A stretch of DNA of 64,000 bases from Gnetum montanum. Lineage: Eukaryota; Streptophyta; Gnetopsida; Gnetales; Gnetaceae. The notes beneath the pieces were generated by a model, which saw nothing but the letters and a program-made list of their open reading frames with translations, was not told where the DNA came from and searched no databases. The DNA is taken from contig MNCI01002706.1 in the NCBI GenBank assembly GCA_015680685.1, positions 1,020,758 to 1,084,757 of the forward strand, given 5' to 3'. Shown here piece after piece: positions 46,431 to 59,799 of the stretch (position 1 is the first letter of the stretch; each line of letters opens with the position of its first letter). Both the position numbers and the translations under genes were made by a program.

Positions 46431-49400
46431 GTACATTCCTCACACTCTTTCTCGCTTTCAATTCATTGTTTCCAAGCATCTTCGCCTTTCTGAATTTGGA
46501 CTTTCTTTTTCTTTCTTTAAATATATTCTTTGTGCCCGCCGGCTTGTTTGAATACGCTGACGTGACATTTCCCTCCGATGACTAGAGAGCGTAATCTTTA
46601 CTTATTAAACATGCTGTCCTAGAGAATTGAAGTTCCGGTTTTTTATTGCAATGATATTCTCTTTTAGGTCAAGCCACAGAACATCGTCAACTTTCTGGTT
46701 TTGATGATTAGCAACATTCTAAAATTTTTCTATTTGTTAACTTGAGATCCTTTTAGTCTACTACAAGCCATGCAGTGTAGTTTTTGCCCCTGACTGTATG
46801 CCTATTAATGCTTAAAGGTTGAATGCCACATCTTATTAATTTGTGGAAAACATTTTTGAATTAATTTATGATAATGTCTTCATTCAAATTCAAGATAAGA
46901 AAACAAAAAACATACCTCTGGCTCGGAGTATGGATTGGAAAATATACTTGAAAAATAAATTGACGAACTGAATTGAATAAGTTAAGAAAAATTGCAATTT
47001 CTGTGACAAAAGTATGCCATACATTATGGTTTAACAAAAATGCCAAAGCGTTATGCCAGTGCACATCAAGTACGGATCAAAGTGCTTTAAAAATGCTTTA
47101 AAGAACTTATTGAATATTTTTTAAGAAATGTATAAGAAAGCTTTTAAAAAATACTCAAAAATTGCAATACTAGAATCTCTCAGCAGAGTTTAGCACCAAC
47201 TTTGCCTAGAAACGTTTGCTGATGAAAACCTTGCTTGTGTTTTCTTTCAACAGTAGCGAAACTTTTAAACTGAGGTTTAGCAATCTTTGTGTGTGTGTAT
47301 ATAATGAGTGACGGACAGTTTATAACAGAGCAAGCTGTAAATTAACTTTTATTCATTTTTATTGTATATTGGAGTAAAAAACCATAATTGATCACATACT
47401 GAATTAATTAATGCCCTTTTTGCAAAGACCAATAAAAAAGTAAAATAATAGTACAGTCGAACCGATAAAGAGGTGTACTGGAGAAGACATGCAATGAATT
47501 AGCCAGTTCAACTATTCACTACATTCCTCCTTGCCACAATGCATAGAATCAAGAAACGGTTCTCGATCTAAGCGTGTCAGTCAGATAGTCAGTCAGAAGT
47601 GTCAGCTGAAACACTCTGTGCAGGTTCCATGGTCTGATTCCCATCCTTCATGCATAGGTGTTTCAATGATCAAAATTTGCAAATCAATGCTATATTTACA
47701 AGAATTTTCAACCAAGTTCATGCTTAGAATCTTACATATATTTAATTTGCTAGAACCAAGGAAAAAAATGATCTTCACTGTTATTAATTACTCATGGGAT
47801 TTTTGGTTAGATCAATACCAATTTTATTAATGTTACACAGAAATTGATTTCTGGGTAAGGTATGTGAATGTTCAGCAGAGTTTGGAGGGTGTGAGATGCT
47901 TTTACCTGTAGAACATTTCCTTCTTCATTGTATTTATTATTTCTATTTTACTACATCATATGGAGGACTAACACATGAGCATTGATCAGGTAATGCGTTC
48001 AGATTGTACTCATCAGTTTATCCATGTAAGCTTCTGATTCTTATTGAGTATTTTTTTAAACCATTCTTCTGACAGTTTTTACTGATTCTTGTTTCCATAT
48101 TATCGTGTTTAGCTGGCAGCAGAGTTCCACCATTTCAAGAGCAGTTTCCTACTGAGACTGCAGATGATTTTGAAAGCAGATTGTTTGGAGATGTATTTGA
48201 TGAGGACACTGATTCTTTTTTCCGTAAGTTGGATAGAGCAGAAAAGGCCCTTGGAAAGACAAATGACCAGGAAGATTGGAATGTCAAATTTGATGAAAAT
48301 GAGCTAGAAGGGCTTACTCAGGACACATTGGCAGATGGGATGGATGAGAAGTTGAAAAATGCAGCCTTAGGTATGGACTATGGTGCTGGAAAAATTGATC
48401 CAGATTATTCATTCAGGCCTGACACTGCGTTTGAAGTTGGGACAATGTACTCAGTACAGGTACCAAAATCTCACTCTCTTCTTCGAGTTAAGTTTAACAT
48501 ATGACATGTCTATGTTAAATGTATTAATTTGTCTAATAAAGTTAAGTGACACGAAGTGGTGATTAGTAATCTGTTCAAGTCTTTTAATGAACACATTGAA
48601 ATTTTATTAAAGATTCTAAACAATTCCCAACAGAGAGGTCCAAAAGAACAGAAATGGGAAAAAACAATTCTTAGTGGAATTACATCATTAAGGGAGGGCC
48701 ATTACTTCATAAGCATAAGAAACTTCTTAATATATGTTACAATATTTATGACAGATTGTGGTAGCATTGCCATTAAAGAATCTAAATTCTCTATAAAGAT
48801 ACGTCTCATCATGCCATAACACTCAGCAGCTGAAACATTGAACAGTTTCCAAAGAAAATTTTCCTTATGAATAAGGAATAGCTGTCCTGAGTATACATTG
48901 GAGGATATTGATAATCTCGAATTACTGGAATACTGATGCAAATTTTGTAGTTTTCAACGTATTTGTCTTCAGTAAATGTTGGAAACAATTATACTAAGGC
49001 TACATATTAATTAAAAACAATTTAAAAAGAGAGAGAATCAGCTGTAAACTTCATTACATGTGTATTAGCAATTAGAGAATTTTTGCTTTTTACAATCTGA
49101 AACCATACTAGTTTCAAATCTTCCCTAGATTTGTCATCTAGCTTCTGTAGCAATTAGAGTTTGCTTTCCTATAATGGATATCAAATGACATGGGTACTTT
49201 ATTTGTTAAAAAGCTTGGGAGAAGCAAGATCTTGGAATATTGTTGCAATCAAGACAATTGAACAGAGACCATAACATCCTGCTCAACTAAGCAAATTTTG
49301 TCTCATTTCATGGAACTTTCAAAACAGAAAGTATGCAGTAACCTACTGGCGAATTAATCATATTAGAAACATGAGGCATCAAAAGATGCATTGTCAGGAA

Positions 49401-50978
49401 AATTACAGGCTAAAACAATTGGCACATTTTGCAGCATTGAATGAAGGAGATTAGAATGAGTAGTTTGTGTTTAAAAAATGAAATTGCTGTAATTGGTTAT
49501 CTTATGAAGTGATTAGCTTAAATAAGTTATAAGAGGCAATAAAAAGCTAGAACCATTTTTGGCATGCCTCCAAAAGGCCATATGGAAGGAAACATTTACG
49601 ATTAATATATGAATTTTACTATGAAGTAACATGTGCTGAGTTTTGGCAAATAATAACATAATTGTCTGGCAATACTGGCAAGGTTCCAAGATATCATTCG
49701 AACACTCTTATGTAGGGTTGCACAATTACACCCTTAATATCATGTTTGTAGTTCTTCTTTTATTTTCTTTTTAAAATTTTTTTGGGGGGTATTTTCATCC
49801 GTTGTGGGTAAACGTACATATTGAATACAGTTAACCATGCAAATGATTGTCTGTGTTTCATGCTGTAGGATCTCGATCTTACAAAACCGACTGTTCAAAA
49901 GCCTCCAAAGAAATTACAATTTGAGACCACCAGCAGGGAAGTTTTGAAGAAAGCAGATTTTAGGGTACAGTTTTCTTCCCATGGAATTTTTCCTTAACTA
50001 TTCTTTATCATTTTTTTTACATAGTAAATGCCTTCCAACAGCTTGATAAATACACGTTTCTTGCTAAATTTCATTTTTTTGTTTTAAATCTAGAAGTCTG
50101 ATAAACAGCTAGCAACTTAGTTTCAATTTAGGCTTTTTGTCATTGTCAAAATGTTTAATGACAGAATATTTTTAAACCTCTGATTGCTATTTCCTTTCCT
50201 CTGAAGTTTGTGGTCGCTTTTTTGATGTTTATTAGTCCTTTGAAAAGGAAAAACCGTATCAGAAGAATAATGTGTGCAATCCATATAAATTTCCATTATT
50301 TGGGGCACACCCCAAGACAATGAGCTAACCAAGCCACCTATCACTGGCTTAAAAAAAATTGTTATTAGTTCTATATGCATCTCTTAGCAAGCATTGTACA
50401 ACCTTTTATGTTCTTTTATGGTATCTGCACAGAAATACGTTGTATTATTATCAAGTATTTTTCTTCTTTTAAATTTAGGTATATGTTCTATGGTCTAACA
50501 TACACTTTTCATGTTCATGCAGAATGTTAAATTTTTGCAAAAATTTATCACAGAGGCTGGAATAATATATCCTCGAAAGAAGGTAGCTGTAATATATGTT
50601 GTTCTTCAAAGCTGCCTTCGTAGAGTAACGCAGACCTTTTGGTCATTTAATTTAATGAAAACGTTACTATGATAGTTCCTTGATGTTTACAGCTTAGCTT
50701 TTCAGATCAATGAGATTTTTGCTATCTAATATTAGTTTCGTTAAAATTTTGTGCAGTTTCGGATCAGTGCCAAGGCCCAGAGAAAGATTGCACGGGAAAT
50801 AAAGACAGCAAGAGCTTTTGGATTAATGCCCTTCACATGCATGGGAAAGAAACCATTTGTTTATGGTAGAACCATGGAAGATCTTGATAACGATTACTAT
50901 TTTGATCAATACAAGGATGAGGCCGATGATATTCAAGATGATGATCTTGAACTTGGTGTTGAAGAAACGGATCTTTAA
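46331..50978 (+). CDS. Mitochondrial ribosomal protein bS18m, nuclear gene, five exons
   Basis: Exons by splice-site and frame fit: 46331-46430, 48113-48459, 49869-49964, 50523-50582, 50757-50978, giving 825 nt and 274 residues with no internal stop. All introns are GT-AG (1682, 1409, 558 and 174 bp). Residues 1-33 form an Arg/Ser/Leu-rich, acid-free N-terminus typical of a mitochondrial presequence. The middle (about 35-180) is acidic and plant-specific. The S18 core starts at exon 4 (NVKFLQKFITEAGIIYPRKK) and continues in exon 5 (AKAQRKIAREIKTARAFGL, then MPF). An Asp/Glu-rich tail closes the protein. S18 binds the small-subunit platform next to bS6 and 16S-type rRNA. I recall an Arabidopsis homologue of similar size; not checked. 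The only intact gene seen here. Confidence 0.9.
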
Positions 50979-51240
50979 TATCAGATTTGCGTTCTTCACC
51001 GTAAACTTGAAATGGTAGATGAAGGAAGGAGATTTGTTAGAGGGTTCTCAATTTGGAATAGTTTTTTTCTTGGGTTTCTGCGACTTTTCAGAAAAATATT
51101 TGACACGATGGAAATTCTTCATAGGAGTCAATAGTTAATGGAAGTGCAAAAATTACTAAATCTCAATTCTCTTCATGCATCGATTATAATAATAAGGTGA
51201 AGGTTGTTGATAAGGGTTGAGCTCCATCATATAAGTTGTT
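50979..51240 (+). terminator. bS18m 3' untranslated region with candidate poly(A) signals
   Basis: Following the TAA at 50976-50978, AATAAT/AATAAG words at about 51187-51195 are the best near-upstream elements. Confidence 0.45.
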
Positions 51241-53300
51241 TTAATTCAAATAATTTATATTAAGGTATCTACCTATTATGCAAATGATAATGTTTGATAA
51301 GGTTTGATAATGAAATTTGTTGGATAGATTCTTTGGATCTTGGGGTATCTGCATGTATATGATAATGTATTAGTTTTTGTTTTATTAACTAGTGGCAAAA
51401 GTTTGCATTTGAGTTAAAATCACAACACATTCTTTCTTGTAAGTTTTCAACCATGTTAAAATAGCATAAAGTAATTAATTTTCTTTCAACTTTACCTAGC
51501 ATAAAATAAGTGATGGCTTAATAAATTATTAGTAAGCTATAGTTTACTAATTAAGAAGAGGAGCTAGTGAAAGGTCATGCAATGTAGGCTCGGCCACTAG
51601 GCCCCACCAAACAATGAGATAGAAGTTGCCATCAAAGGCATAGTGCAAAATGCCTCCTTTGTACATGTTGTCTACAACCTCCTTTGTCATGCCTTGAACC
51701 TTCTTGGGTTTTGCACCCTTCACCTTTGCCTCAACACACCCTATGCATTAGTTGCTATAGCTCTATCTATGAAGCTTTGCACTATCCATTTTGTTGTGTT
51801 TTAGGCCTTGTCACTTTGTTAAACACTAGCGGTGTTTGTGGACATTAGGAGGACCATTGCTTCTAACCTCTCTAGGGTTTGTCGACACTATCACTTCTAA
51901 TCTTTCTAAAGTCCTATTGACATCATCACTCTTAACTTTTTGAAGTTTGTTGGCACCATCACTCCTAATCTCCATGAAGTTTACAGTGTTGGAAAAAAGT
52001 TTGTTAATTAATGGAAAATTTTAAAAGTTAATTAGTTGATGGAAAAATTTGATTTTCAAATTGGATGGCTAGATAGGAAAATTCAAATATTTTGACATAG
52101 TCAAATTTGATCAAAGGTTCAATTTGATGGTTTGACAATAGCTGGGATAAAAATTCCATAATTAAGCATGCTCATCATAAAGTAGTATTGGGATGGATGA
52201 CCTCTTAAGAAGCTCTTAGAAAGTCTCAAAATTCATGCCCAAAATTTTGAACTTTGGAAACCCATAACTTTTGATTTTGGAGATCTTTTTCAACAAACAA
52301 AGAGTCATTTTTCCAACAGACTTTGACCTTTCAAATGCGATGGAGAAGTCAAATTCACCTATGGAACTTTGAAATTTAGTTTTTAATCTTTGTCCCGAAA
52401 TTGTGCCTCAAGAGCCTAGAAGCTTAGTTTAGCATAACTTGAGCATTCAATGTTCATTTCTAACATATGAATAGTCATTGCTAATATTTTTTTATCCTTT
52501 TGAACCTAATGGTGAGGTTCAGACTGACCATTTGAATGGTTAATAATTAGATGATACCACCTTAATAGGCCATAAACTAGACCAACTAACTATGCTTAAC
52601 AATTTAATTGTTAGGACTAACGAAGCTAACCCTTTTTGACCATCTTGGGACTTAAGATTAGGTGCTTAGCCTATGCCTATAGTTGGACATGGGTCACTAA
52701 CTCTTAGTTGTTCTTTAGTGATACCATTGGAGTTAGTTTCTTAAGGAAGGTAGAAAAGTCATTAAGATTCTAGGAAAAAGTTAACCAATTCAATAACCCA
52801 ACAATCCAAGCAATTAGAGAATCAGTTGATGAAATAAAATACATAAGAAGATGTATACCAATTCAACTTACAAACAAATTATTCAAAGCAAACATCAACA
52901 TCGATCATCATGGAGAATTATAATCTTGTCTCAATAAGGCACATTGTACCCATGAGAGGAAATGAGCTAGGGAAGAGCCTAGAAATAAGCATGAAGGTCA
53001 CAAAGTACAATGTGCTTATGAGATCCTTAGCTAATGAAAAATAACATCCACTATGTTCACATTGGGCCTTGGACTAGCATGAGTATTGATACTCATGTAT
53101 CCTTGCAGAATTATAACATTTGAATGATAATGTCTTGTGTCTACAAGAAGTCCTACCTTAGAAGTTTTTATACCAATTCCAACCCACTTTAAGAGAGTTG
53201 GGATATGAAACTTTCTATAAGCAAAAAGATTGTTGTGATGATTCTTTGTACAAGTCATACCTATTAGCCTACTACAAGAATCACAACATGGATAGTTGTG
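51240..53300. other. Intergenic sequence, no gene seen
   Basis: No domain was recognised on either strand. It contains one short 33-bp tandem repeat (51843-51975). The minus-strand open stretch 53303-53031 has a cluster of Cys/His near its start but no family match that I know. Confidence 0.4.
51843..51975. repeat. 33-35-bp tandem repeat, four units
   Basis: Units of the type GACACxATCACTTCTAATCT repeat at 33-35 bp. On the minus strand each encodes about 11 residues (NFMEIRSDGAN, KLQKVKSDDVN type). Confidence 0.6.
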
Positions 53301-53559
53301 CAATCTTCTACAAGAAAGCCTAGTTCAAATTAATACAAAGATTCAAATGAAGATTAGAAGACATGATTTTCAAAATTCCAGCAGTCCAATTCATAGGGAA
53401 GAAAGAATGATTAAAATTCCAGAGAAGTCATAGATACTTGACATTGGCATTTAAAATGCATTCATTAAAGAGACATGTATGTCTGGTAAACATATATTAA
53501 GTCACCAAACCAACATGCCCAGATCTTAGACTCTACCAAGTGGCCTACTTGATCAACTA

Positions 53560-53990
53560 GATCAAGGAAAGCTTGAAGAATAAGCTATTCCTAATCCATA
53601 CCTATTTTAAGCTAGTTCCATTCATCCTCTTTGCAAACTTCAATGAAAAAGTTGGAAGTAGTGTTCGTTAACTCTTAAAATATGAACATGTAAAATATCC
53701 TTTGAAAGAGGAAACTAATTTAAAGAAGATATTTCCATCCATTCATCATACCATTTTTTTAGCTAGCACAGATTCCACCTACCTTAAATCTTCAGTAGAC
53801 AAGTTGAATTCTAGAATTCGAGAACAAATGATGCTAATGGATATTGTTCATTAAGCAAAACAATTCACCAACTATGATGTCATGACTACTAAAGATAGGT
53901 TAATATCATTTTTCAATGAGACCTTAGTTACATTTGTAATGACACATGATGAACCCCTAAATTGCTTTAGTTTTAATGCAAAAACAACTT
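53560..53990 (+). pseudogene. Unidentified degenerate coding stretch left of element G
   Basis: The + strand has a mostly open frame with a helical, charged character (LKSSVDKLNSRIREQMMLMD, TTKDRLISFFNETLVTF). It could be the C-terminal part of an ORF3-like coiled-coil protein, but no motif decides it. Confidence 0.3.
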
Positions 53991-54059
53991 ACATTTTTAT
54001 TTTTATTTTTGTTATTTTACCATACTGAAGTACATCAAATTCCTCAATGGTACGTGATA

Positions 54060-54960
54060 TGTACTAATCACTTTTTTAAGTCTATGTTATTGTAGGATAT
54101 AGTGGAATCAATATGTATCAATAACCTATTGATTTGCATCATGGACTTCGGCATATTCAAAGGGCAGACATATCGATCCACATTGCTAGAATCAACTTAT
54201 ATTGAGCCAAATTTTATCGATCTCCATAGCAATAGCAATAGAAATCAATAACAATGGATCAATAGAAATCTGGAACTTTCCATAGAAATGAGATATCGAT
54301 CCATGTTGTGAACACTACAAAGATTGACAATTGAGAGCTATCACCATCACGATTTAGATTGATATCTCCCTACAATAGTGTCAATCCATATCTATTTTCT
54401 TAATGAAATTGATATGTATATCTTGTAAAGTTTTTTTTTTCCAAATTTAAGATGTAAGCTCTTTTGGTATAAAATGGGGAGCACCTCACCTAAGAAGGGG
54501 GATTCAATACTTAGGAGAACCCACATCAATTTGGAATCAATCTCTTAATTCACCTTAGAATTGTTCAATGATGATTTGTTAAACCTTGTGGTAACTACAA
54601 ACCATTGGAGCCTATTGATAGGCTATTGAGGCTGCTACGTCATGATACAGCAAGGCAGAATCACAGATTGGGTGATGTCTCCATTGTGATCCTTATAACT
54701 CATGATTTGTACTCAATGATTTCAAATTTGATTTAATCATTTAACTTCCACTCTTGAACTTAAGATTAGAAGGTAGGGTAAAAGTTCATGATTTGGCTTA
54801 TGAGTGATAGTCATAAGTGTGGGATTTGATTGGATTTAAATCTAATTGTTTGTTGTCTTGATGATTTCTTTGGCTTTTAACCATTCCTCCATGGATACAA
54901 CTCATGGGTTAGTCATAGACAAGGTAACATCACTGCAACGAAAGTAATCTAGCCCTAGAA
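54060..54960 (+). repeat. Probable 5' LTR of element G
   Basis: It precedes gag and contains a TATA box TATAAAAT (54468-54475). Upstream of it are two copies of ATATCGATCCAxxTTG (54170-54186 and 54293-54308) and related ATATCGAT/AGCAATAG words. Ends are estimated, since the partner LTR is not in the window. A TTTTGGCTAGCTCGTCAA stretch near 54960 may be a decayed primer site. Confidence 0.4.
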
Positions 54961-55329
54961 TTTTGGCTAGCTCGTCAATTTGACATCCTTTCCAATGAGG
55001 TCAACAAAGTCAATCTTCATCAAGGGTTTGGTATGTTTTTAGATTTCTTCTCATATTTGGAGTTAAATCTTAAACAAAAGGTATGCATTCTTTCTTTTAC
55101 ATTTTGGTTGTTTTTTTTTTTTAAAAAAATTAGAAATACTTTCCTTGAATTATTTTTCATGCAAAAAGAAGAATAAAAAAATTAAAACTGAGGAAAATGT
55201 ACAAGAAAGATCTCAAGAGTCAATTTCCTTAGTCCCTAAAATTGAAGAGAGTTATAAAAAGGTTGCAATTAAAGCTGTAATTACATGAGCAATAAAAATA
55301 GTTTGTAAGTTTCTAGGATTAATTTCCCA

Positions 55330-56815
55330 TGAATGTGCCAAAGAAGATTATGTTTGTTAAATTTAATGACATCCAATAGACAATACAAAAATCCAACTCG
55401 AATTCAACCTCCTAGGGATTCTAAAAGTTACTATAAACATGATAAAACTAATTTGGAGCAACCTCAAGAAGAACTAGAACAAGAAAAACTTATTTTTGAA
55501 GGGAATAAATTTAAAGGATAAACTACTCTAAATATCCCATCAACTTCTAAAACATTTGAGACTTTCATAAAACAAGGAATTTCAATTAATAACAAGGAAG
55601 AAAGTCCAATTGAAATTTTCAACCAAGTTGAATTTTCAATACCATTTCCATTTTTAGTAGCATTTAATCCATTTTTGATAACTTGAATAATACAAACAAC
55701 AAACCCAATTACAATTGTAGGTTTCCAGAATCCTAATATCAACCAAATATTAAGTAACATGTCTACTGTGGAAGGGACTACTCAACTAGTAAGTATATTA
55801 AACCTTCAAACCCCTCTCATCTCAATAGCCACCTCTATTTCTATACCAAGTCCCATTGTGATTCCAATCATGGGTACTTCTTCCTTTACAATTTGATCTC
55901 CTTCGTATCATACACCTCCTCCAATTTCACAAAGTTTAATCCCTCTCTTTTTTGGAAGCATAAGCTCTAATATTCCTTTGGAGAAAGTTTATCAAGGATA
56001 AACTTTAGGGGATTTATTAAATCAAAGAACATCAACAATTCCCCAAGGACCATTAGTTTTTCTTCCAAGAAGAAACGTAGAAGTTAAGAATTTACATTTA
56101 CTACCCAACTTTAGAGGAACTAATGATGAAGACCCTATAACTCATGTTAGGGAATTTGAAATCATGATAGCTATGTTAGCACCTTAAGGGGAGGATAGGA
56201 CAAAAATGATAGCCTTCAAATATACTTTAAAAGACAAAGCTAATTTTTGGCTTCAAATCTTGCAAACTCAAATTGGCTCATGAGATGAATTTGACATGGC
56301 ATTTATTCAACACTTCCACTCTAACAATAGGATATATACCCTTAGGAAACAACTTATGAGCTTTACACAAAAGGAAGATGAGGATTATAAAAGTGCCTTT
56401 GATAGATTAAAGGGTCTATGCCTTAAAAATCCCAATCATGGATTTCTATCCCACCAATTAATTTAAATTTTTATAGAGGAGTTATTATCATACTATTGAT
56501 AGAATGTAGATTTTTCCTATAGGGGAAATATTTTAAATGTGATACCAGAAGAAGGTTGGAGAATTATTGATTCTTTAGTAGATTAAAGCAAATGTTGGCC
56601 AAAACTTGATGTCATGCAAGGTATAACCCTCCAAACTAAGCAATTAAATAGAAAGGTTGATGAATTAACTAGATTAATTAAGAAAAAATCTCATTTTGCT
56701 CAAGAGGAAGTTTGCAATTCATGTGGATATAAACAACATGACACCACAACTTGTCCAGCCTTGGTGTACTATAATGAAGAAATTCAAGAATTTGTAACAG
56801 CTTTTCAATAGTTAA
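55330..56815 (+). pseudogene. G gag with canonical zinc knuckle
   Basis: An N-terminal S/P/I-rich part precedes the capsid (LPNFRGTNDEDPITHVREFE, then KANFWLQIL, FIQHFHSNN). The nucleocapsid knuckle EVCNSCGYKQHDTTTCPAL at 56706-56762 has the full CX2CX4HX4C. A P/Q-rich tail follows. About eight stops interrupt it. Confidence 0.8.
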
Positions 56816-57497
56816 TAAATCAACCTCCTTCACCATTCCAACCAACACCATTGTATCAACCATTAATACCACTCTCTCAAAATAATCATAAACCATTTAG
56901 AAATCTAATTAATGAGCAATTGGATTGGTTAACTTAAAGTTTAATGACTTTCATAGAAGAGAATAGGTAATTTGTAGCCGAAATAAGAAGAAGGTTCCAA
57001 GATTTAACTAAAATTGACTTACCTTCTTAGCCTAAATCAAACCCTACAAATCAAAGAAAAGGAAAGAAATAATTACATTCTATTACCACAAGACATGGGA
57101 AAACTATTAAACCTAAGAACATTAAGAAATTTAGCTTCTAGGATAAAGTTGAAGAGACACAAGGAGAAGATTAATCACATGAAACAACTATATTAGATAA
57201 GGAAAGAAGTAAAAACCTAATGGATGTAAGAGAACAATGTTCAACATCTTCCTCATCCTTAAATAGAAGGATAAATTCACCACCATTTCCTAAAAGATTG
57301 CAAGAAAAAGTTTCCACTAAGGCACATATTAAGAAAATTTTTAAAGAATTATATTTACATATTCCCATTAAGCAAGCTTTAAAGGATACATCACTTTATG
57401 CTAAATATTTGAGGGAATTATGTACAAAAATAAGGAAAGAAAATATCCCTAGACAAATATATTTGGTTGATAACTTATCTCAACTTATAAAAAGTCA
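56816..57497 (+). pseudogene. G gag-protease linker with a KAL..TSLYAKYL motif
   Basis: 57220-57594 is open and encodes PPFPKRLQEK, KKIFKELYLHIPIKQALKD and YAKYLRELCTKIRK. That is the 'LPFP.R....F...L..L.INIP...AL......YAKFLKE' segment known ahead of the protease in Athila-like elements. It overlaps the protease ORF in another frame, so one frameshift separates gag from protease. Confidence 0.75.
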
Positions 57498-58372
57498 TGA
57501 AATTTCAAAAATACCAATATGTGGAAGTTCCAACTATTCCTATAAGAATCAATGGAAAAAGCATAAAAAATGCCCTATTGGATCTAGGTGCTAGCATTAA
57601 TATCATGCCACTTGAAATGGCCAAAATGCTAAACTTGGCAAATATACGGAAAGTGAATATGTCAATTTCTTTAGCCAATGGCTCAACCATTAAACCTATA
57701 GGGGTAGTGGAGGATCTAATAGTGGAAGTAGAAAAGGGAAAATACCCCATGGATTTTGTTGTGTTAGAAGTAAAAGATCTAGATTATTTTCCCATCATTC
57801 TAGGGAGATCTTGGCTAGCAACCATTGATGCAATAATTAATTGTAAATCAAAAAAACTTCAATTAACCTCTGCTAATCTCACCTTTACACTTAATATATT
57901 TGATAAAACAAAGAAGGATAGAATAAAGCAAGATATTAAAGAAGCTAGGATTCTTTACACAATGCCAACATTGGCCATGCTTGAGGATAGGAAAAAATTA
58001 GCACTTAATAATTTTGAGTTGGGACCTTTAGATTCTTTTACAACTAAACAACAAAAATTCTTGAAGAAAATTTTGAATTTGGGATTAGGAAGCATTAGGG
58101 ATACTATTGAACCACTAATTAGCAACTCTTTAGAATTTCAAAAACTATCTAACACCATTAAGTATATTTTCCTTAATGAGAACAAACCATTAATAATAAA
58201 TTCTCAGCCATCCAATAAACAAGAAATGAAATTACTTGAGGTTTTAAAAAGAAAATCCAAGGCATTTGCATGGAGTTATGAGGATCTCCATCAAGAAATT
58301 TCACCCAACATATGTCAACACCACATCTATCTAGAAGACAATGTTAAACAAATTATAATTCCTTCTATATGA
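57497..58372 (+). pseudogene. G aspartic protease and RT linker, 291 codons open
   Basis: This is the longest uninterrupted retroelement frame in the window. Active-site region: ALLDLGASINIMPLEMAKML (residues about 27-46), with D-L-G-A-S where the catalytic aspartate and glycine are kept. The flap region is VVEDLIVEV and the end is FPIILGRSWLATIDA (about 95-109). After it comes the RT linker, with KSKAFAWSYEDLHQEISP and CQHHIYL near the C-terminus. The stop at 58372 separates it from RT. It processes the polyprotein in an intact element. Confidence 0.85.
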
Positions 58373-58379
58373 ATCAATC

Positions 58380-59085
58380 TAGCATTGAAATAAATCATTA
58401 AGGATGAAGTTTCTAAACTTTGGAAGGAAGGAATTATTTATCCAAGCTTCTAGTGAATGAGTGAGTTCCATCATAGTGGTGCCTAAAAAGGGAGGAAAAT
58501 GGCAAGTCTATGTAAATTATAGGAAACTTAATCAAAACACTAAAAAGGATCATTTTCCTCTACCTTATATAGACCAAATTTTGGAAAGATTAGAAGGGCA
58601 TGAATTATTATTTTTTGGATTGGTTTAGTGGTTATAAGTAGGTAGCCATTTCACTAGAAGATCAACATAAAACAAATTTCATCTATTCATATGGTACTTT
58701 TGCCTATAGGAGAATGCCTTTTGGTCTCTATAATGCACCCACTATCTTCCAAAGGGTAATGATATTAGTCTTTTGTGATATGTTAGAGGAATACATGGAG
58801 GTATTTATGGATGATTTCTCACTATATGAATATATCTATGAATAAATGTTAGATTGACTAGAATTTGTCTTAGATAGATGTATAGAGAAAATTTAAAATT
58901 AAGTTGGGAAAAGAGTCATTTCATGGTAACAAGCAATGTAGTTTTAGGACTAATAATCTCTAAGGAAGGAATTAAAATGGATGATGAAAAAGTAAAGGTA
59001 ATCTCTATACTTCTAAACCCAAAAAATTTAAAAAAACTTCGATCCTTCTTAGGTCATGCTAGATATTAGAGATAGTTCATCAAGG
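58380..59085 (+). pseudogene. G reverse transcriptase
   Basis: Fingers: SSIIVVPKKGGKWQVYVNY, NTKKDHFPLPYIDQILERL. The middle is frameshifted. The catalytic box F-M-D-D-F at 58804-58818 keeps both aspartates. SWEKSHFMVTSNVVLGLIIS and LRSFLGHARY mark the palm end and thumb. Stops at 58370, 58454, 58625-58640, 58843 and 59069 inactivate it. Confidence 0.85.
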
Positions 59086-59089
59086 ACTT

Positions 59090-59690
59090 TTCAAAAAGTT
59101 CTAAACCCCTTTATATACTTTTAGAGAAAGATATTCCCTTCCCATGGATTGATGATTACCAAAAAGCATTCTCTAAACTTAAGAAAAGAGTAACTACTGC
59201 TCCAATACTTAATTAACCTAATTGGAACTTTCCCTTTGACTTAATGTATGATGCTAGTGACATAGCTATTGGGGCAGTTCTGGGTTAATACATAGAAAAT
59301 AAACCAAGAGTAATTTACTATGTTTCCAAAAGTTTAGATTAAGCTCAAGTAAACTATACAACTACAGAGAAAAAAATTTTAGCAATTGTGTATGCTTTGG
59401 ATAAGTTTAGACACTATTTAATAGGATATAAAACCATGGTAGACATTTATCATTTAATTATAGAATTCCTAGCCAAGAAAAAACTAGAAAATGCTAGGAT
59501 TATGAGATGATGTCTTCTACTTCAAGAATTTGATATTGATATTCTAGATAAAAGGGGTAGAGAAAATGTTGTGGTAGATAACATTTCTACATTGGAAAAT
59601 CTAGAGGAAAATAGGACAATAGGATTATTTAATGATAAATTTCTTGATGAACAACTCTTTTTAGTGAAAAAGGATCCTTGATTCATAAAT
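59090..59690 (+). pseudogene. G RNase H and connection
   Basis: It shows FPFDLMYDASDIAIGAVLG (catalytic D-A-S kept), RVIYYVSKSLD, TTEKKILAIVYALDKFRHYL with the catalytic glutamate, and the link DKRGRENVVVDNISTLE. Three or four stops are present. Confidence 0.82.
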
Positions 59691-59799
59691 ATCACAAACT
59701 ACTTAGCCACAATGAAAACACCAACTTAATGGAGTCAATAAGAAAAGAAGTCTTTTCTAAGAAGCATCTCAAAGTATATTTAGAATGAACCATATCTCT

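Noticed and set aside
47285-47305. GT repeat in bS18m intron 1 as a functional element
   Set aside because: It is a very short simple repeat; nothing supports a role.
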